Source of the DNA: Harmonia axyridis
Taxonomy: Eukaryota > Arthropoda > Insecta > Coleoptera > Coccinellidae
Length of the DNA stretch: 64,000 nucleotides
Assembly (NCBI RefSeq): GCF_914767665.1
Contig: NC_059505.1
Location: 27,091,506 to 27,155,505, forward strand
Direction of reading: 5' to 3'
In this document: piece after piece, positions 46,397-58,235 of the stretch
Layout: each line of letters opens with the position of its first letter
Position numbering within the stretch: the first letter of the stretch is position 1
Notes under the pieces: model-generated
Told to the model about the DNA's origin: nothing
Databases searched by the model: none
The model's input: only the letters and a program-made list of their open reading frames with translations
Translations under genes and position numbers: made by a program

Positions 46397-46724
46397 ATGG
46401 CGCAGGCCCGTCGGTCGACGTTCTCGCCGACGCCGACGATCCCGCCAGTCCGGGCTCGAAGGCCACAGCGTGCGGCGGTCCATACTTTCAACTTCCTACG
46501 AACTCCAACTATTCTCACACCGGTCCTTTTTACACTCAGTGCATCCCAGCTCCGGCAGCATCCCATAACACTCACATCCTCCGGGTACGAAGACGAATGT
46601 GCGGCTTTATCAGGTCCGAAGCGTGCCCGCCACTTCTTTGAATCTTTTCAATTCGCCAATCTTCCTTTCCCTCATCTGTGTTTTCTAAGTGTCGTCGATC
46701 GGATTACTCGCAACAGGTTGACAG
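46397..46724 (+). CDS. Candidate first coding exon, unknown gene
   Basis: The start is the ATG at 46,397 because its context, CCGCCAAGATGGCG, is close to the strongest animal initiation contexts. The nearest upstream in-frame stop is a TAG at 46,310. The frame reads MAQARRSTFSPTPTIPPVRA, an Arg/Pro-rich start, and later SSGYEDECAALSGPKRARHF with an acidic and a basic patch (KRAR could be a nuclear signal). It ends before a donor, ACAG|GTAATA, at 46,724/46,725, with one base left over (phase 1). Without splicing the frame would stop at 46,868 after a lysine/aromatic stretch that looks intronic. No known domain. The alternative is a GC by-product; the Kozak match, donor and phase agreement with the next exon favour a gene, modestly. 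Confidence 0.4.
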
Positions 46725-47849
46725 GTAATAAAATCGAAGCTTTGACCGCACTCCTTTCGAATTTAAAAGCACACCACCCGATCGAAATCGAAAATATCAA
46801 AAAAAAATATAAAAACCTTTTTATATATATATCCGTGTTCCGGTTTATAATTGACGTGTTGTTCCTTTAAGTACAAAGTTGAATTTATATTTTTACACCG
46901 TAATCGTAAGTCATATTTTGATTTTGGCGTTTTGAAAGGCATAGACGGCGAGTCGTGTCCAAGAATTTATCGACAATCATTGATAGATAATCGTAAGATT
47001 TTAGGGTAATCGTGTGATATAGATTGCTGGATAATCGTTAGGTTTAGATTCCTTTGTATATTGGTAGATTTTTGGGTCGTTTTCGTCGACCCTCAGCGCG
47101 CTATTTCAGTTCCTCCTGAATTGTAGTGAACGCGCTTTTTTTACACCGTCCTTAATATCAATATTTTATGCATGCGTAGCTTTCTGCCCCCTCAATCAGG
47201 CCCTGTGCAATATTTTTCGATCAAAGCTGCTCGTGACACTTTGTTGATGTTGACCGTTTGAATCGGACATTTCTTAACATTTAAGTGTATATACATAATT
47301 TAATTGATAAGACTTCCGAAAAAAACCATCAAGTTCAATCGTTTCCTACGTGTATCAATTAACTGTATCCCAAACATATCTTCAATAAGAGAATAAAGAC
47401 GAGAGGTTGTTTGCATAATCGAGGTTGTAGAAACGTAAGAGGCGAATCCCCAGGTGTAAAAAAAATATCTCTGATAATCTGACATATCCGTAGACTAATT
47501 GACTAAATATAGTTTATATTTTATCTAACTTTAAGGTGGCAAATAAGAGATTGCTCAGTTATAAATAATCCAAATATTTACGAGAGATCAATATTGATAT
47601 TAAGTAAGGTTAAGTAAGAGTTAACAAAGCTGTTCAAACGGAGACAATCGTGCAATAAAGCAAATGATACCAAAAATCTACTGATAGAAACGCGACGACT
47701 ATCAAGAAGAGTGAGCGTGAACGTAGTCAGTTTAACGCGAGTGCAACATTGAACGCAACGAGTTGCGTTCATTCGGTCGCGGCGTTCGAACGCATCAACA
47801 ATCACGACGTACTTTCTGAACACCCCCCCTGGCCAAATCCCCTACGTAG
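46725..47849. other. Putative intron, possibly with a second promoter
   Basis: Lower GC. It contains repeated GATAATCGT words (46,990-47,035), an imperfect GCGCGC...GCGCG inverted pair at 47,096-47,136, and near the end a CpG-rich stretch with an initiator-like TCAGTT (47,727) and AACGCAACGAGTTGCGTT dyad. An alternative transcript could start there. The acceptor would be CCCCTACGTAG at 47,849, preceded by a pyrimidine-rich CACCCCCCCTGG tract. Confidence 0.35.
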
Positions 47850-48073
47850 TGCCCCTGTGTCCCGTCGTGCCCTGCCCTGAGATATCTGTCCCGCAAGCAG
47901 CCTACCCCCCGTCCCAAGCGCCTTGTCCTTGCGGCCAATGCGCCCCTCATATGTACACTAACCATCACGTGGCAGCACCGAGTACTTTGATCGTGAACAG
48001 ATTCACCGAAATCAACTACTTTGACAACCCGCCACTGGCAGCCCCCGTGCCTGATAAATACAACTACGATATG
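47850..48073 (+). CDS. Candidate coding exon, Pro/Cys-rich, unknown gene
   Basis: The open frame from the acceptor-like TAG at 47,847-47,849 to a textbook donor (GATATG|GTAAGT at 48,073/48,074). It needs one base from a previous exon, exactly what the exon ending at 46,724 supplies. The peptide reads CPVVPCPEISVPQAAYPPSQ, CPCGQCAPHMYTNHH, then STLIVNRFTEINYFDNPP and PVPDKYNYDM. Pro/Cys/Tyr-rich sequence of this kind is typical of disordered regions of regulatory proteins, but I recognise no family. If transcription begins near 47,729 instead, the ATG at 47,951 would give a 41-codon start. Codon use and the clean donor make real coding sequence likely; the identity is open. Confidence 0.5.
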
Positions 48074-51000
48074 GTAAGTACCCTCAATAATTTTTGTCTT
48101 TCTACTTGTACTTTAATAGACAAAAACCTTCTTGATACCAATAACTTTCAAATTAATTATCTTTCGGCTCTTTTCGAAGTATTTCTTCTCTTTGTCTATA
48201 TCAAATTTATTTATGTTTATTAAATTTAAAATCAATAAAATTATGAAATTTACAAATTTATACTAAAAATCGAGAATAAAAAGTTAATTGAACATGGATA
48301 AAACAAACTTCTCATTCAAATTAGTCGGCAAAATGACATTCCATGTTGCAGCTAACTGGATAGCAGCTGTTTTCATTTCAACAAACATTCGGTTGATGAA
48401 ATTCATTTCTTTACAGGATCTGACAGGTCTCTTTTCAGATTAACTCTAGTTCTTCTTGATCGTTATTGTCTCATAAGAATTCGTATTCTCATCTCTAAAA
48501 GATGGAGTTTTTTCAAAGATAAACTTCCTTATTTCACTAGTCAAGTCCTTTGTAGTTTTCATTTCATTATTAGTATATTCTGAATGAAAATTGGTTGATC
48601 AAATTGGGATCCAAAGATAGTTAATTATAAAGATAACATGTATTTTACCTATATTTCTCTCAAAGAGTTGTTATGAATGATTCCTTCAAAATCTTCCATA
48701 CCATTCTCAGACCATGTTTTATTCTGACAGACAAGGTTTTTAAGACTAATCTTAATATTCAAAAATCTTTCTCTCGAACATTCTTCCTCAATATTTTCCA
48801 GCCATAATTCGGCATTTTATATTTCTCAAGAATTAAACACTGAGTAACAAGTTGTAAGTTCAGCTGTGATTTGTAAGATCCAGATTCTAAAGTTGAAGAA
48901 CTGAATAATGTCATTTCACAGTTTCAATGCATTTCTTCAACGTCTTCCAGATTCAAATCTTTGAGAACTATATCGAACTAGCTATCCAAATATAGACATG
49001 CTATTTCTCCAGATATTTCTATTGAAACATTGCAAAAATGACCAAGAATTTTCAAACGCTTGCAGAGTTTTACTATTTTATTGATGGCTAACAAGTCCAT
49101 CAGAGAAGAGTTAGGTTTGTTTATTTCGATCCGAAAGGACAGTTTTCAGATTGTGGTTATTCTTCTTACTATATCAACCAAACCTTCAGCTTGAATCCTC
49201 GAATGAACCAAGACAGGAACTTCAGACATAGTTTGACAAATATTGTCGATTTATAATTATTAAATTGTTCACGATTTCTCTATGAGATATTTTTTTCAAT
49301 GGATACAAAAACATGAAATCCTACGAAACTATAATAATAATCGAGAATAAAAAGTCAATTAAACAAGGATAAAACAGAAACTTCTCACAACATTTTTCAA
49401 TGACTCTTCAAATTGATTTGGATTGAATGGGAATAATGGGTTTGTGGCTTGAAGTAAAGGGCAAAACAAATGAATCCTTATTGAATTACTACCTTAGAAA
49501 TCTATTTGAAAAAGTAATTTCAATTTGAGAACCATACAATTTCAATAATTGAAGTAACTCGCTGCTTCCATGGAATATTTCAATGTTTGTTCTTGATGTC
49601 GATTAAGTAATATTTTATATTGCTAGAATAAATTCTTATACACTTTTGTTATTGTTTGCAAGGTTTATGTCAAAGCTAATATTCACACATGAACAAATGT
49701 TTCAGTCTTGAAAAAGATCCAAACTTGAGATCGAAACATTCGAAACGTCGACAATTCAATAAAGATTTATTTGATTCGCCCTGTCATCAAGCCGCAAACT
49801 CATTATTACAATTCATTCTTCAGGGAAATTATATTCAATAATGCAGCTAACTCGACTGCATTATATACATATTTGAACTCATCATAAGTTCATTCCAAAA
49901 AATAAAAGAGCACTAACTTTGAGCGGTCGTCAGTCATGCGTCTATTGTAGGCCATAAAACTGTTGAAATATTACATGAGATGTCATTAATTATGTCGTTG
50001 TTGTTGGTTATTCCATATAGATGAGAAGTTCTGGTGAAATTAATATCCTGAAATTCCGCATGAACATTTCAGTGATTATTTTACATAAAATAACTAAAAT
50101 TGAACCTAGTCCGGAAATATCAGGAATTTTTTCGATATTCTGCCTGATTTCATTTTAATTATGATTAATATGAAATTTTAACTCATCTTCAAATTGTTAT
50201 TGTACATCGGCATGCAAAATTTCAAATGAAACGGATCCTGTGTCATTGATAATTTTGGATATTCTGTCTGAATTTTATTTGATTCTGATGATCCCATCAA
50301 CAAGGAATTTTACACCAATTGAATACTTCTATATATTTCATCTAGAAGTTTTAGGTGTGATTTGTGGAATTTTCTCATAATGTATAATGAACTACGTTTT
50401 GGAGCCTATTGCTATTCTGCTACTTTTCATTTTGAATTTGAAAATTTGCTGAAAAGTATTGCGATTGCACTACAATACTGTGGCCAGTTTCGCCAATCTA
50501 CTTCGTAACTTTTTCTTGACTTTTCGATCAACGTAATTTATTAAATCTGAAAAGTTGAGAAGTAGTTTCGTACTACAGTCCCAAGAAAATTGTTCATTGT
50601 TCATCATAGTAGTTAACAATTTTTCAAATATAATCTTGAACTTCTCGATGAATACTACTGAAATGTACAATATCTATCAGTGTTAGTGGGATTTCCATGT
50701 TTATTTACATCTGAACTATGCTTTTGTCAACTATGTAATATATTTTTTTTGGAACTAAACTCTCTTTTTATTCAAGCATTGGTGATATTCCATAGAGTTA
50801 GAATGTAGACCTGATGAAGCTAGATTGTGGAGGAACAATTGTTGCTTACAAATTGAAAATTTTGGAATGTAATGATTCTTGTGTGATTTCTTTTACTAGA
50901 CTTCAGTTGTAATAGAAATCTTACAAGAATCATAACGACTTCTTCAATAATCACTTAATTCTATCTAAAAATTTCAATCATATCTCTCTCTACACTTTTG

Positions 51001-53080
51001 CAATATTCACCAGAAAATTGACCGACATCATGTAAGAAAACAATTTGAGCATATCCTTCTCAGAGAAAATTTTACGTTCCTTCCAGTTAAATGCCCATTT
51101 CAATTCATAAAGAAGTAATTACCTCAACTCCTGTTCGATGCTTATCTGTAAGAATATTACAGTTATATAATTTCGAGCACATTTCTTTGCCAAACAATAA
51201 ATTTTTCAACATAAAAAACAAGATAATTATTTAGGAACCGTAAAGACTATTCTGTTAAAATTTTATTCCATAACTATTATTTTTTTAATTGTTTCATTCG
51301 AATAATTTTTAGTATTGTTATTCTTGAATTTTCGATTTCATATATCTTCCCGAAATTATTTTTCTGATTAGTGAGTAGAAGTGTTCATTAGGAGTGATTT
51401 ATATGACATCCCCATTTATATAACTGCAAGTGGAACACATTTTTTATTCCTCATTTATTCTGGAATAATTTTTCTATAAAACTTTTATGTACCACGGTAA
51501 CTCAAAAAGTTGGAAAACAATGAAATTCGTATTTACAATTGTACCTCATTTTCGCCGGAAGACAAACATCAACATTTTTGAAACTGAAACTGGTTTCAAC
51601 TTCGGTATCTAAACAAGAAATTCGACGTAATATATAAACATCCATACCAAATTGCTGCCGAGTGAAAGATAAATATTACTAATTGGTGTTCCCAGATGTG
51701 AACGACAATATTGTTTTAGTAATCTTAAGTAAAGAGAAGGTGTGATAGACAGTTTCTGATTCGGCAAGTTGTTTTAGTACATGGACGACCAGAAGGGTTG
51801 ATAGGAGTTTGGGAGTAGGTCCCAAAGGTCCCAAGGGAAATCAAATTTTTCTATTTGCTTGGACTTGGTGCAACAGTGAGCTTTGCTACGGATAACTACG
51901 GGAACTATTTGCCTGTGATAGGATACAGGATTTGGTTATTATATCGAATTGGCTCTGTTAGTCCCGAATATTCTGGTTCCATGAATTTCGAAAATTCATT
52001 AACGGAAAACAAATTTTCAAATTATTCACTTCGGAAAATAAGAAAAGGACGGTATAAAATGTATAGGATTGATTCCTTGAGTCCATGAATAGTGAGACAT
52101 GTAACAAATATCGCTTGGATTGCATAATCGACAATCGAAATTTTCAATGGTGTAGTTTTAAATTTGTAATGAAGAATAACGAAGAAAGCCAACAGGATGA
52201 GAAGATCAGTGATTTAAATATCAGAATAACAGAATGATACAATGTCAGAATCACAGAGGTACATATGATTCAAAAATATATTGACATTAAATCTTTTTTA
52301 AATATAATTACATTTTGTTTATCTGCCATCACAATTCTAATAATTATGAACATCGCATCTATAAATAAATATCAGAGCGGTAACAAGGTACGAGGTTTGT
52401 CTTTCATATTTCAGGAATGGATAGGAAAACATACTATAGAAATCATTTCAACATTTATTATTGTTTCTCAAAATATTCTCCCTGAAGTTAAATATATTTT
52501 TCCATACGTTCGAATTGATTTTCAAAACGTTTTTTCCATTACAAACCTTCAAGACATACATTTTGAAGGCATCAACTGCCCCTTCTGTTGTTGAAAAATG
52601 CTCGCTAGGTAATTTTTTATGTGAGGGAACAAGAAGAAGTTATTGAGTTTTAAGACAATACGTCACGTCGGATCGACCATCAAATCGAAGTTTTGACGAC
52701 TCAGAACTTCATTTGTTTGACCTAAAGTGTGAAAGGTCGCGTGGTCATGATGACGGTTGATTCCTCTGCGCGTTTTTTCATTTTAGAAACACTTCAGGTA
52801 AACAAATGGTGGTGTATCACACAAAAATTGAATATTCTACGCTGATCTAATGGTATCGTAACCATACATCGGGTTATTGCGAAGAAACAGTACCCGAGTA
52901 CAACAGCTTTTCTTGGATTTGATTCGTCTTTGAAGTCCCATACGATTGAGTGCTGTTTAGTTAGTATGCATATCACATATAATCGATTCTAAGATGGTAT
53001 TGGAGTGCCGAACAAAACTCAGTGAAATAGCGAGAATAACAAGGTCTTTTTAGTTTGGGTTCCCAGCCATTAGGGAATTG
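48074..53080. other. Intron-like AT-rich stretch
   Basis: If the exon at 47,850-48,073 is real, this is the start of a large intron. Noticed: AATCGAGAATAAAAAGTTAA at 48,268 repeated at 49,343 with the same downstream words (GGATAAAACA, ACTTCTCA), an old duplication about 1.07 kb apart. At 49,705-49,760 lies a GATCCAAACTTGAGATCGA hairpin followed by AAACATTCGAAACGTCG, of the kind found at Penelope-like element ends. At 49,920-49,960 and elsewhere there are fragments of the GGAGCTTTT/CATTCATGCG motif. No gene recognised. Confidence 0.45.
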
Positions 53081-53084
53081 AAGG

Positions 53085-53610
53085 CAATCGAAAGGCCAAA
53101 ACACTTGCCAGAAAAGGAGCACCAACTCCCTTCAATGGTCCAGAACTTTTGGTATAGGCAAGAGTTTCAGGAAAAACCTAAAAGAAAAAAGGAAACACTC
53201 TGGTGGAATCTTCCTGGGTTGGATCATTCCAAAAAGTTTATTTGAAATTTTGATACAGCAAGATCCAAGAAGTATCTGGATCTTAGCAAGAATATACTAC
53301 ACCTCCTCACTGGATTTCTCAAAGGGCATTGTCGCCTTAGAAGAATGGGTGTAGCAAGTAGGTAATGACTGGTGCAGATTTTGTGGGGAGGAGGAAAAAG
53401 CTCTGAAGCACCTGATGACGGAATACCTCGCCATTACTAGGCAACGCAAAATCTGCTTTGGACAAGGGAGTTAGTCATCCCAGATACTGGAGTTCATTAG
53501 AACTTTGGAATTGAAAGGTAGCTGTAGATCAACATATGACGAGAATAGCTCTGATTGGGGAACAATAGACCATAAGGTCGCAGTGCAACGGATCTCCCTT
53601 AATTGAATCT
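53085..53610 (+). pseudogene. LINE ORF2 C-terminal fragment with zinc knuckle
   Basis: One frame reads KAIERPKHLPEKEH and then LWWNLPGLDHSKKFI, stop, SKKYLDLSKNILHLLTGFLK and GHCRLRRMGVA. A frameshift leads to DWCRFCGEEEKALKHLMTEY. The LTG.L.GHCRL..MG block followed by a C-x2-C-G-E-E-E...H knuckle is the region after the RNase H-like part in I/Jockey-type LINEs. The final knuckle cysteine is Tyr here. The fragment ends near GATCTCCCTTAATTGAATCT, which may be the 3' UTR. Stops and a frameshift: dead. Confidence 0.8.
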
Positions 53611-55840
53611 AATTTAGTATGCATATATCTAAGATTCGTCATCAGTCACGATCTTCTGAATGTCTTTTGAAGCACCGCTATTAAATTATGGATTCAAATT
53701 ATGGATATTCAATGCGAGCCAAAGGTTCATGTAAAAGTTTTGCTAGTAAAACTAATGTGTAAAGTGTCTATCTCACGGTATGTAACATAAAGATCTTGTA
53801 TTATCAGTTTTTGCGAAGGCTTGTTATTACCTAGAATACTAACTGATTTTGGACGACCTTGAGTTAACGGAGACCACGATTGAACTTGCTATGCCAAGGA
53901 TAAACAGTGCTTTTGGTTGGTGCTTCGAATTTAATTAAGTTCATCGTTGCATTGTTGTTGAGTCGAATGTTATAAAACATTATTGCATTAAAATGTTCAT
54001 GAGTTAATTCCATTACCTCGCCGAGATAAATTTTCAGGATAGTAACGTCGCTTTTGACGTTTAGTCATCAAGGGTTGCCAATTCCCGAAACATAAAAGGC
54101 AACCCTCGTAACGTCCAGGGGAAGAAGAATTCCGATAGATTTCAACAGATTCTCCGAAGATCTCAAACATTTTACTGTGATTAATCCCAAAAATTCCCCG
54201 CTGATCCTCTCTGTCGCCTTTTTCAGTTTTTACGATGGAGCAGTGACTCGATCATTCCCTCCAACGTTCTTCACATTGTGATGCGTCCTCTCCACAAATA
54301 TATCCTTTCAGGCTGGCGCCCATTCATCGGTGTTTTCCGGTCTCTCGGAAAAACCGAAAATCATTTCGCATTCATTTTTCATCTCCGATCCTACGCTGCC
54401 ACGTAATAACTCTTGTAGTTGTCAGGGACTGAAATGCAAGCCGGACAACTTTCAGGCTGAAAAAGGAACGAACACAATGCATCTGAGAGATAACGATTTT
54501 TCCGACATAATCTAAAATCAATACTTTACCTAGGGTAATAATAAATAACGATTAATTCAACGCGTTTCCATGGAAAAATTCATTTTCGAAATGGTCTAGT
54601 TGATGTTTCTCGAATTCAACTTGTAGGAAAGTTTGCCGCTAATGGTGGTTCGTTTGTCATATCATCTTGAGGGTTATTTCCAACGTTTCTGTTGTATCTC
54701 TTTCTCGGTTCTTCTTTCTAATTCATGGACATAGAATCGTTTTCTCAGTTATTTACAATATTTCAATTTCATTCTCAGAAAATTCATTCTTTCAGAGTAT
54801 TGAAATCAACAAAATGTTCATTCCGACGACTGTGAATAGATTATTTTGGAAAATTACCCAATATTTCTGCGATAGAACATTTATTTCAACTTCCTGCCAA
54901 ATTTCAAGTTGATAGCAGTTTCAGAATAAGAAAACTCTAGAAGAATATCGAAAAAATGAGATTTTTCAGTCTCGCTGGAGGCGTGAATGCTGTCGAATCG
55001 TGGGTGGAAATTTGTATGTAGAAGAATCAAAAGTATGAAAATCAGTTAATCCACTTGCTTTACAGCGTTTTAATTATTATTATGTAAAGTTTCTCAGAAA
55101 TGCAAATACAGTATGGGAGTTTTTTCAACCTGCGTTTTAAAGGATTACATGGTCTTCATATTTTCGCAATTCTGCTACCGAAATGAAAACAAATATTTTT
55201 GGCTGGATAACTTTCCGCTGATATAAAAAATATGTTTACAGAAAATTCTAACCGAAGATACCCTTTCCTTTATGTAAAACTTGGGCTTAATTCACACGCC
55301 ATATCCTCTCATGGGACCAAAATGTAAAATTGTTGTGTTATATCGCAAAATAATTGCTTGGGGCCCTCTCAAATTAACCCAAACCTCTTCCAGTATCCGC
55401 CAGAGAGATCTTTCTGCCGCAAAAACAGATAACAGGCCTTAGTTTTAATCTGGCGTCATTGTGGGATCTTATTTGGATTCATTATCTAGAGTTCGGAACT
55501 TGTTCAGAAGGATTTGACCGAGTTTGTGCGAGTCCGAAGAGTAAATTGCGTTTATCAAAGCTAGATTCTCTTGTCGAACCACTCTTTGGCAAGTTTTAGA
55601 TTAGAATCGGTAGGAAATTGAGGAGAGGGGTGAGAAATGGGGATTTTCTTCAAGAAATAATCTTGCCCAAATTCGGTAAGCATAAAGGAGGATTATATTG
55701 GAGAATCTTCGCGGTCGTTGACTTTTATAGCGTTTTCGATTTTTGGGTATAAGAAATATAGCTCTGTTGAGCTTTTATTCGAAAATCTTTCATTACTAAT
55801 TGGAGGTCTTCCTAATAAAAAAATAAGGAGAGCACTTAGG
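53611..55840. other. No gene; GC-richer island at 54,020-54,480
   Basis: The island has CGTCGC, CCAGGGGAAG and CTCTCGG words and a 61-codon frame of no known type. 54,870-54,960 (ATTTCAACTTCCTGCCAAAT, AGAAGAATATCGAAAAA) matches 28,160-28,225, another dispersed repeat pair. The rest is AT-rich. Confidence 0.45.
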
Positions 55841-55899
55841 TAGAGTCGGGAGCTTTTAAGCACTCAATCGTTCATGCGATTTCTACCTCATACGAGGTG

Positions 55900-56175
55900 C
55901 AATCTCAGAAATATTCAGTATTTTTTTCCGATATTCTTCTCTTCAATTCGTTATGGTTCATATGATTCGATCAGTTTGAAAATTGGCGTACCCCAAGGAA
56001 GTGTCCTAGGACCATTCCTCTTCCTTATACAGCCAACTTGCCTGAAACACCCAACACGACTATGGCTGCGTTTGCTGATGATGTGGCTTTACTTTCGTTT
56101 GATGAAGATCCTGCTTACCACAAATTAGTTACCATAATTGAAGCTGAAAAACCAACCAAAAAAAAAGTCGAATAT
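55900..56175 (+). pseudogene. Jockey-like reverse transcriptase palm fragment
   Basis: Reads SYDSISLKIGVPQGSVLGPF then LFLI. A frameshift at about 56,030 leads to NLPETPNTTMAAFADDVALL then SFDEDPAYHKL, with the F-A-D-D catalytic box. The GVPQGSVLGP...NLP...FADD arrangement is that of Jockey-type LINEs. Only about 90 residues remain, and the fragment ends where the hAT-like MITE begins at 56,184. A GGGAGCTTTTAAGCACTC terminal-type motif sits just upstream (55,848-55,890). Confidence 0.88.
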
Positions 56176-56183
56176 CTAACAAC

Positions 56184-56403
56184 TAGGGATCCACGGCTTG
56201 GCTTTATATTCAAGCTATTTGGCTTGAGCTTAACTCAAATTCAACTCAAGTTCGAGTCAAGTAGTAGTTTTTCAATGTTGAGTCATGTACTTCATAAATA
56301 AATACTTGATTTGACATTGAAAAACTTCTACTTAACTTTAACTTGAGTTGATTTCCAGTCAAGCTCAAGCCAAGTAGCTTGAAAATTAAGCCTACTATCC
56401 CTA
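56184..56403. mobile_element. hAT-like MITE with 8-bp target duplication
   Basis: Starts TAGGGATCCACGGCTTGGCT and ends with the inverse of TAGGGATAGTAGGCTTAATT. It is flanked by CTAACAAC (56,176-56,183) and CTAACAAG (56,404-56,411), seven of eight bases matching, as expected for hAT insertions. The arms continue through TTCAAGCTA.TTGGCTTGAG, and the centre near 56,290 pairs GTTTTTCAATGT with its inverse. 220 bp, non-coding. Related in word content to 5808-6450. Confidence 0.85.
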
Positions 56404-56594
56404 CTAACAAGAGAAGCCTCGAGCAATCATGGCCTGAAGACCTTCGACACCACCTTGGGGTGAAAGGAGTAGAAAAGTCGATCGATATTTCGCTTCCATT
56501 TTATTCAAACTGCTTAATGCTTTATGAGAAGATTGTAATTTTTTCAATAAATGACCCACAAAAAACATCTGAGTGCAAGATAGCATAGTGAATA

Positions 56595-56850
56595 TATTGA
56601 AAAATAAGAGTGTATAGTAATATATAATTGGGTCCACTGTGATCTCTATAGATGTACATCTCTTTTTATGCGATAAAAAAGCCTAACCAAACAATCTCCA
56701 TTGGAGACTACTTGGAGTGTCTTCGAACTTCGTTAACCACAAACGAATATTTCGAGGATAAAAGTGTCAAGTAGTATGTTATGATTGGGTCCACTCTGAA
56801 CTCTAAAGATATGCATCCCTCTTTAAGCATTGAAAAAAACAGATATCTTG
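56595..56850. repeat. Short-range direct duplication
   Basis: ATTGGGTCCACTGTGATCTC then TA.AGATGTACATC at 56,625 recurs as ATTGGGTCCACTCTGAACTC then TAAAGATATGCATC at 56,783. The period is about 158 bp. Non-coding. Confidence 0.7.
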
Positions 56851-57840
56851 TGGTTTTGGGAGCAAGATCTGCACTCCGCATTAAGTAGGAATTGCATAAT
56901 TCATTCTAGACGGTGACGAGTGTATTCTATTCGAGTTTCTACATATCTAGTCCGTTCCAAGCTTCCTTCATGTATGAAACTTGCAACGACACGAAACGTG
57001 CATTTTCAAACTTCATGAATAATCAGAAGTATTTTGCAATGGGATATGACATACAGAGTGTATAACTGAAACGCAGAACTACCATTAAACCTCCAGCTGA
57101 GAGGATTAGTGGAAATCCCACGTTCCTGAAGCAAAATCATATAAAATTCAATTGTACAAATAGATATCATAAACTGAGCCCGAAGGTGGGAGGGTAACAT
57201 CCCTTAGTGCTGGTCTAATTCTGCGAAGTCGACTTGCAGAATAGGGTTTATAAGGTGAACTACTAATTCCCCGTTGTTGCTGCTAATTGAAATAAACAAA
57301 TCATGAATCTAGGGTTGGAATGGGATGGGCGCCATAAAATATTCACGGACTGGCTCTGACCGAACAGGTATGGACGTGTCCCTGATGAAGGTATTAACAG
57401 GTATGGCAGGTAGGTTTTTCTTCGACTATGTATTTATAGCTATTGATATTTCTAGAATCTTATGCAAATTATAATATACGTGTTTAGAATTAATATAATC
57501 AGTTTGAACCCTTATCATACTTCGCCCATGGGTTTCATAGACTTTTCTAGAAACTGTGGGGCCATGTGCAACCAACCCCACTTGAAACCACTTGACACCC
57601 TGCGAGTCTATGCAGGAACGCAAGTCATTCAGTCTATTATACAGTCCACTAGCATAAGCATATACATGTAAACACAGAAGTGAATATATTATTCGTTAAC
57701 AAATAGCGGTTTTATCGTAACATGAAGTTGAGAAAATACCCAACAATACGTTTATCAAGAAGAAAAACGTTGGATACAGAGCTCAAAAATCCAAAATTTT
57801 CACGAGAAAAATGTCAATAAATCTACTTGTAAAGCCTTGA
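56851..57840. other. No gene recognised
   Basis: Overlapping frames on both strands (57,426-57,671) without domains. No repeat noticed. Confidence 0.5.
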
Positions 57841-57844
57841 AGAG

Positions 57845-58235
57845 GATTTTTTCTTGATGAAACTTGCTTTATTGAAAATGTCAACAGACGATGTCAAGAT
57901 TATGGAAAACAAGATAATTGTGACTATTCCAGACACAAAAACTCACAAAAAAAGATATTTTGGAGTTGTACTGGTATTTAATATAAAATTTAATTTAAAT
58001 TTGCAACCATCTCATATTACAGACAAAAAGTCTTCATATCCTACAGAAAGGCAAATGCACAGTTCAGCTTTGGAGTATATCACTTTTTAAAATGCCTGAG
58101 AAAACTGCTAGATATCTCGATCCCAAAAATCCAAGCTTGTACACTGGTCATTGTACGAGATCGTCAGCAACATTTTTTATCAACGCTGGGTAGATGGGAG
58201 TAAGATTGCTGATGTTATTAAGAAGAAAATCTGGT
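57845..58235 (+). pseudogene. Crypton-like tyrosine recombinase fossil
   Basis: One frame (57,854-58,090) reads LALLKMSTDDVKIMENKIIV then TIPDTKTHKKRYF. The second (58,092-58,190) reads MPEKTARYLDPKNPSLYTGH then CTRSSATFFINAG, continuing in a third frame as VDGSKIADVIKKKIW. The IPDTKTHK block and the YTGHxxRxSSAT box, the latter holding the H-x-x-R of the tyrosine recombinase active site, match the catalytic domain of Crypton-type recombinases found in insect genomes. The first active-site arginine region, the segment between the two parts and the terminal tyrosine are missing or unrecognisable. Frameshifts and stops make it dead. A different eukaryotic tyrosine recombinase (DIRS/Ngaro) is the main alternative. 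Confidence 0.72.

Noticed and set aside
46137..46575. Minus-strand genes in the CpG-rich region
   Set aside because: They lack a good start context and domains; the plus-strand frame has a strong initiation context, a donor and a phase-compatible exon.
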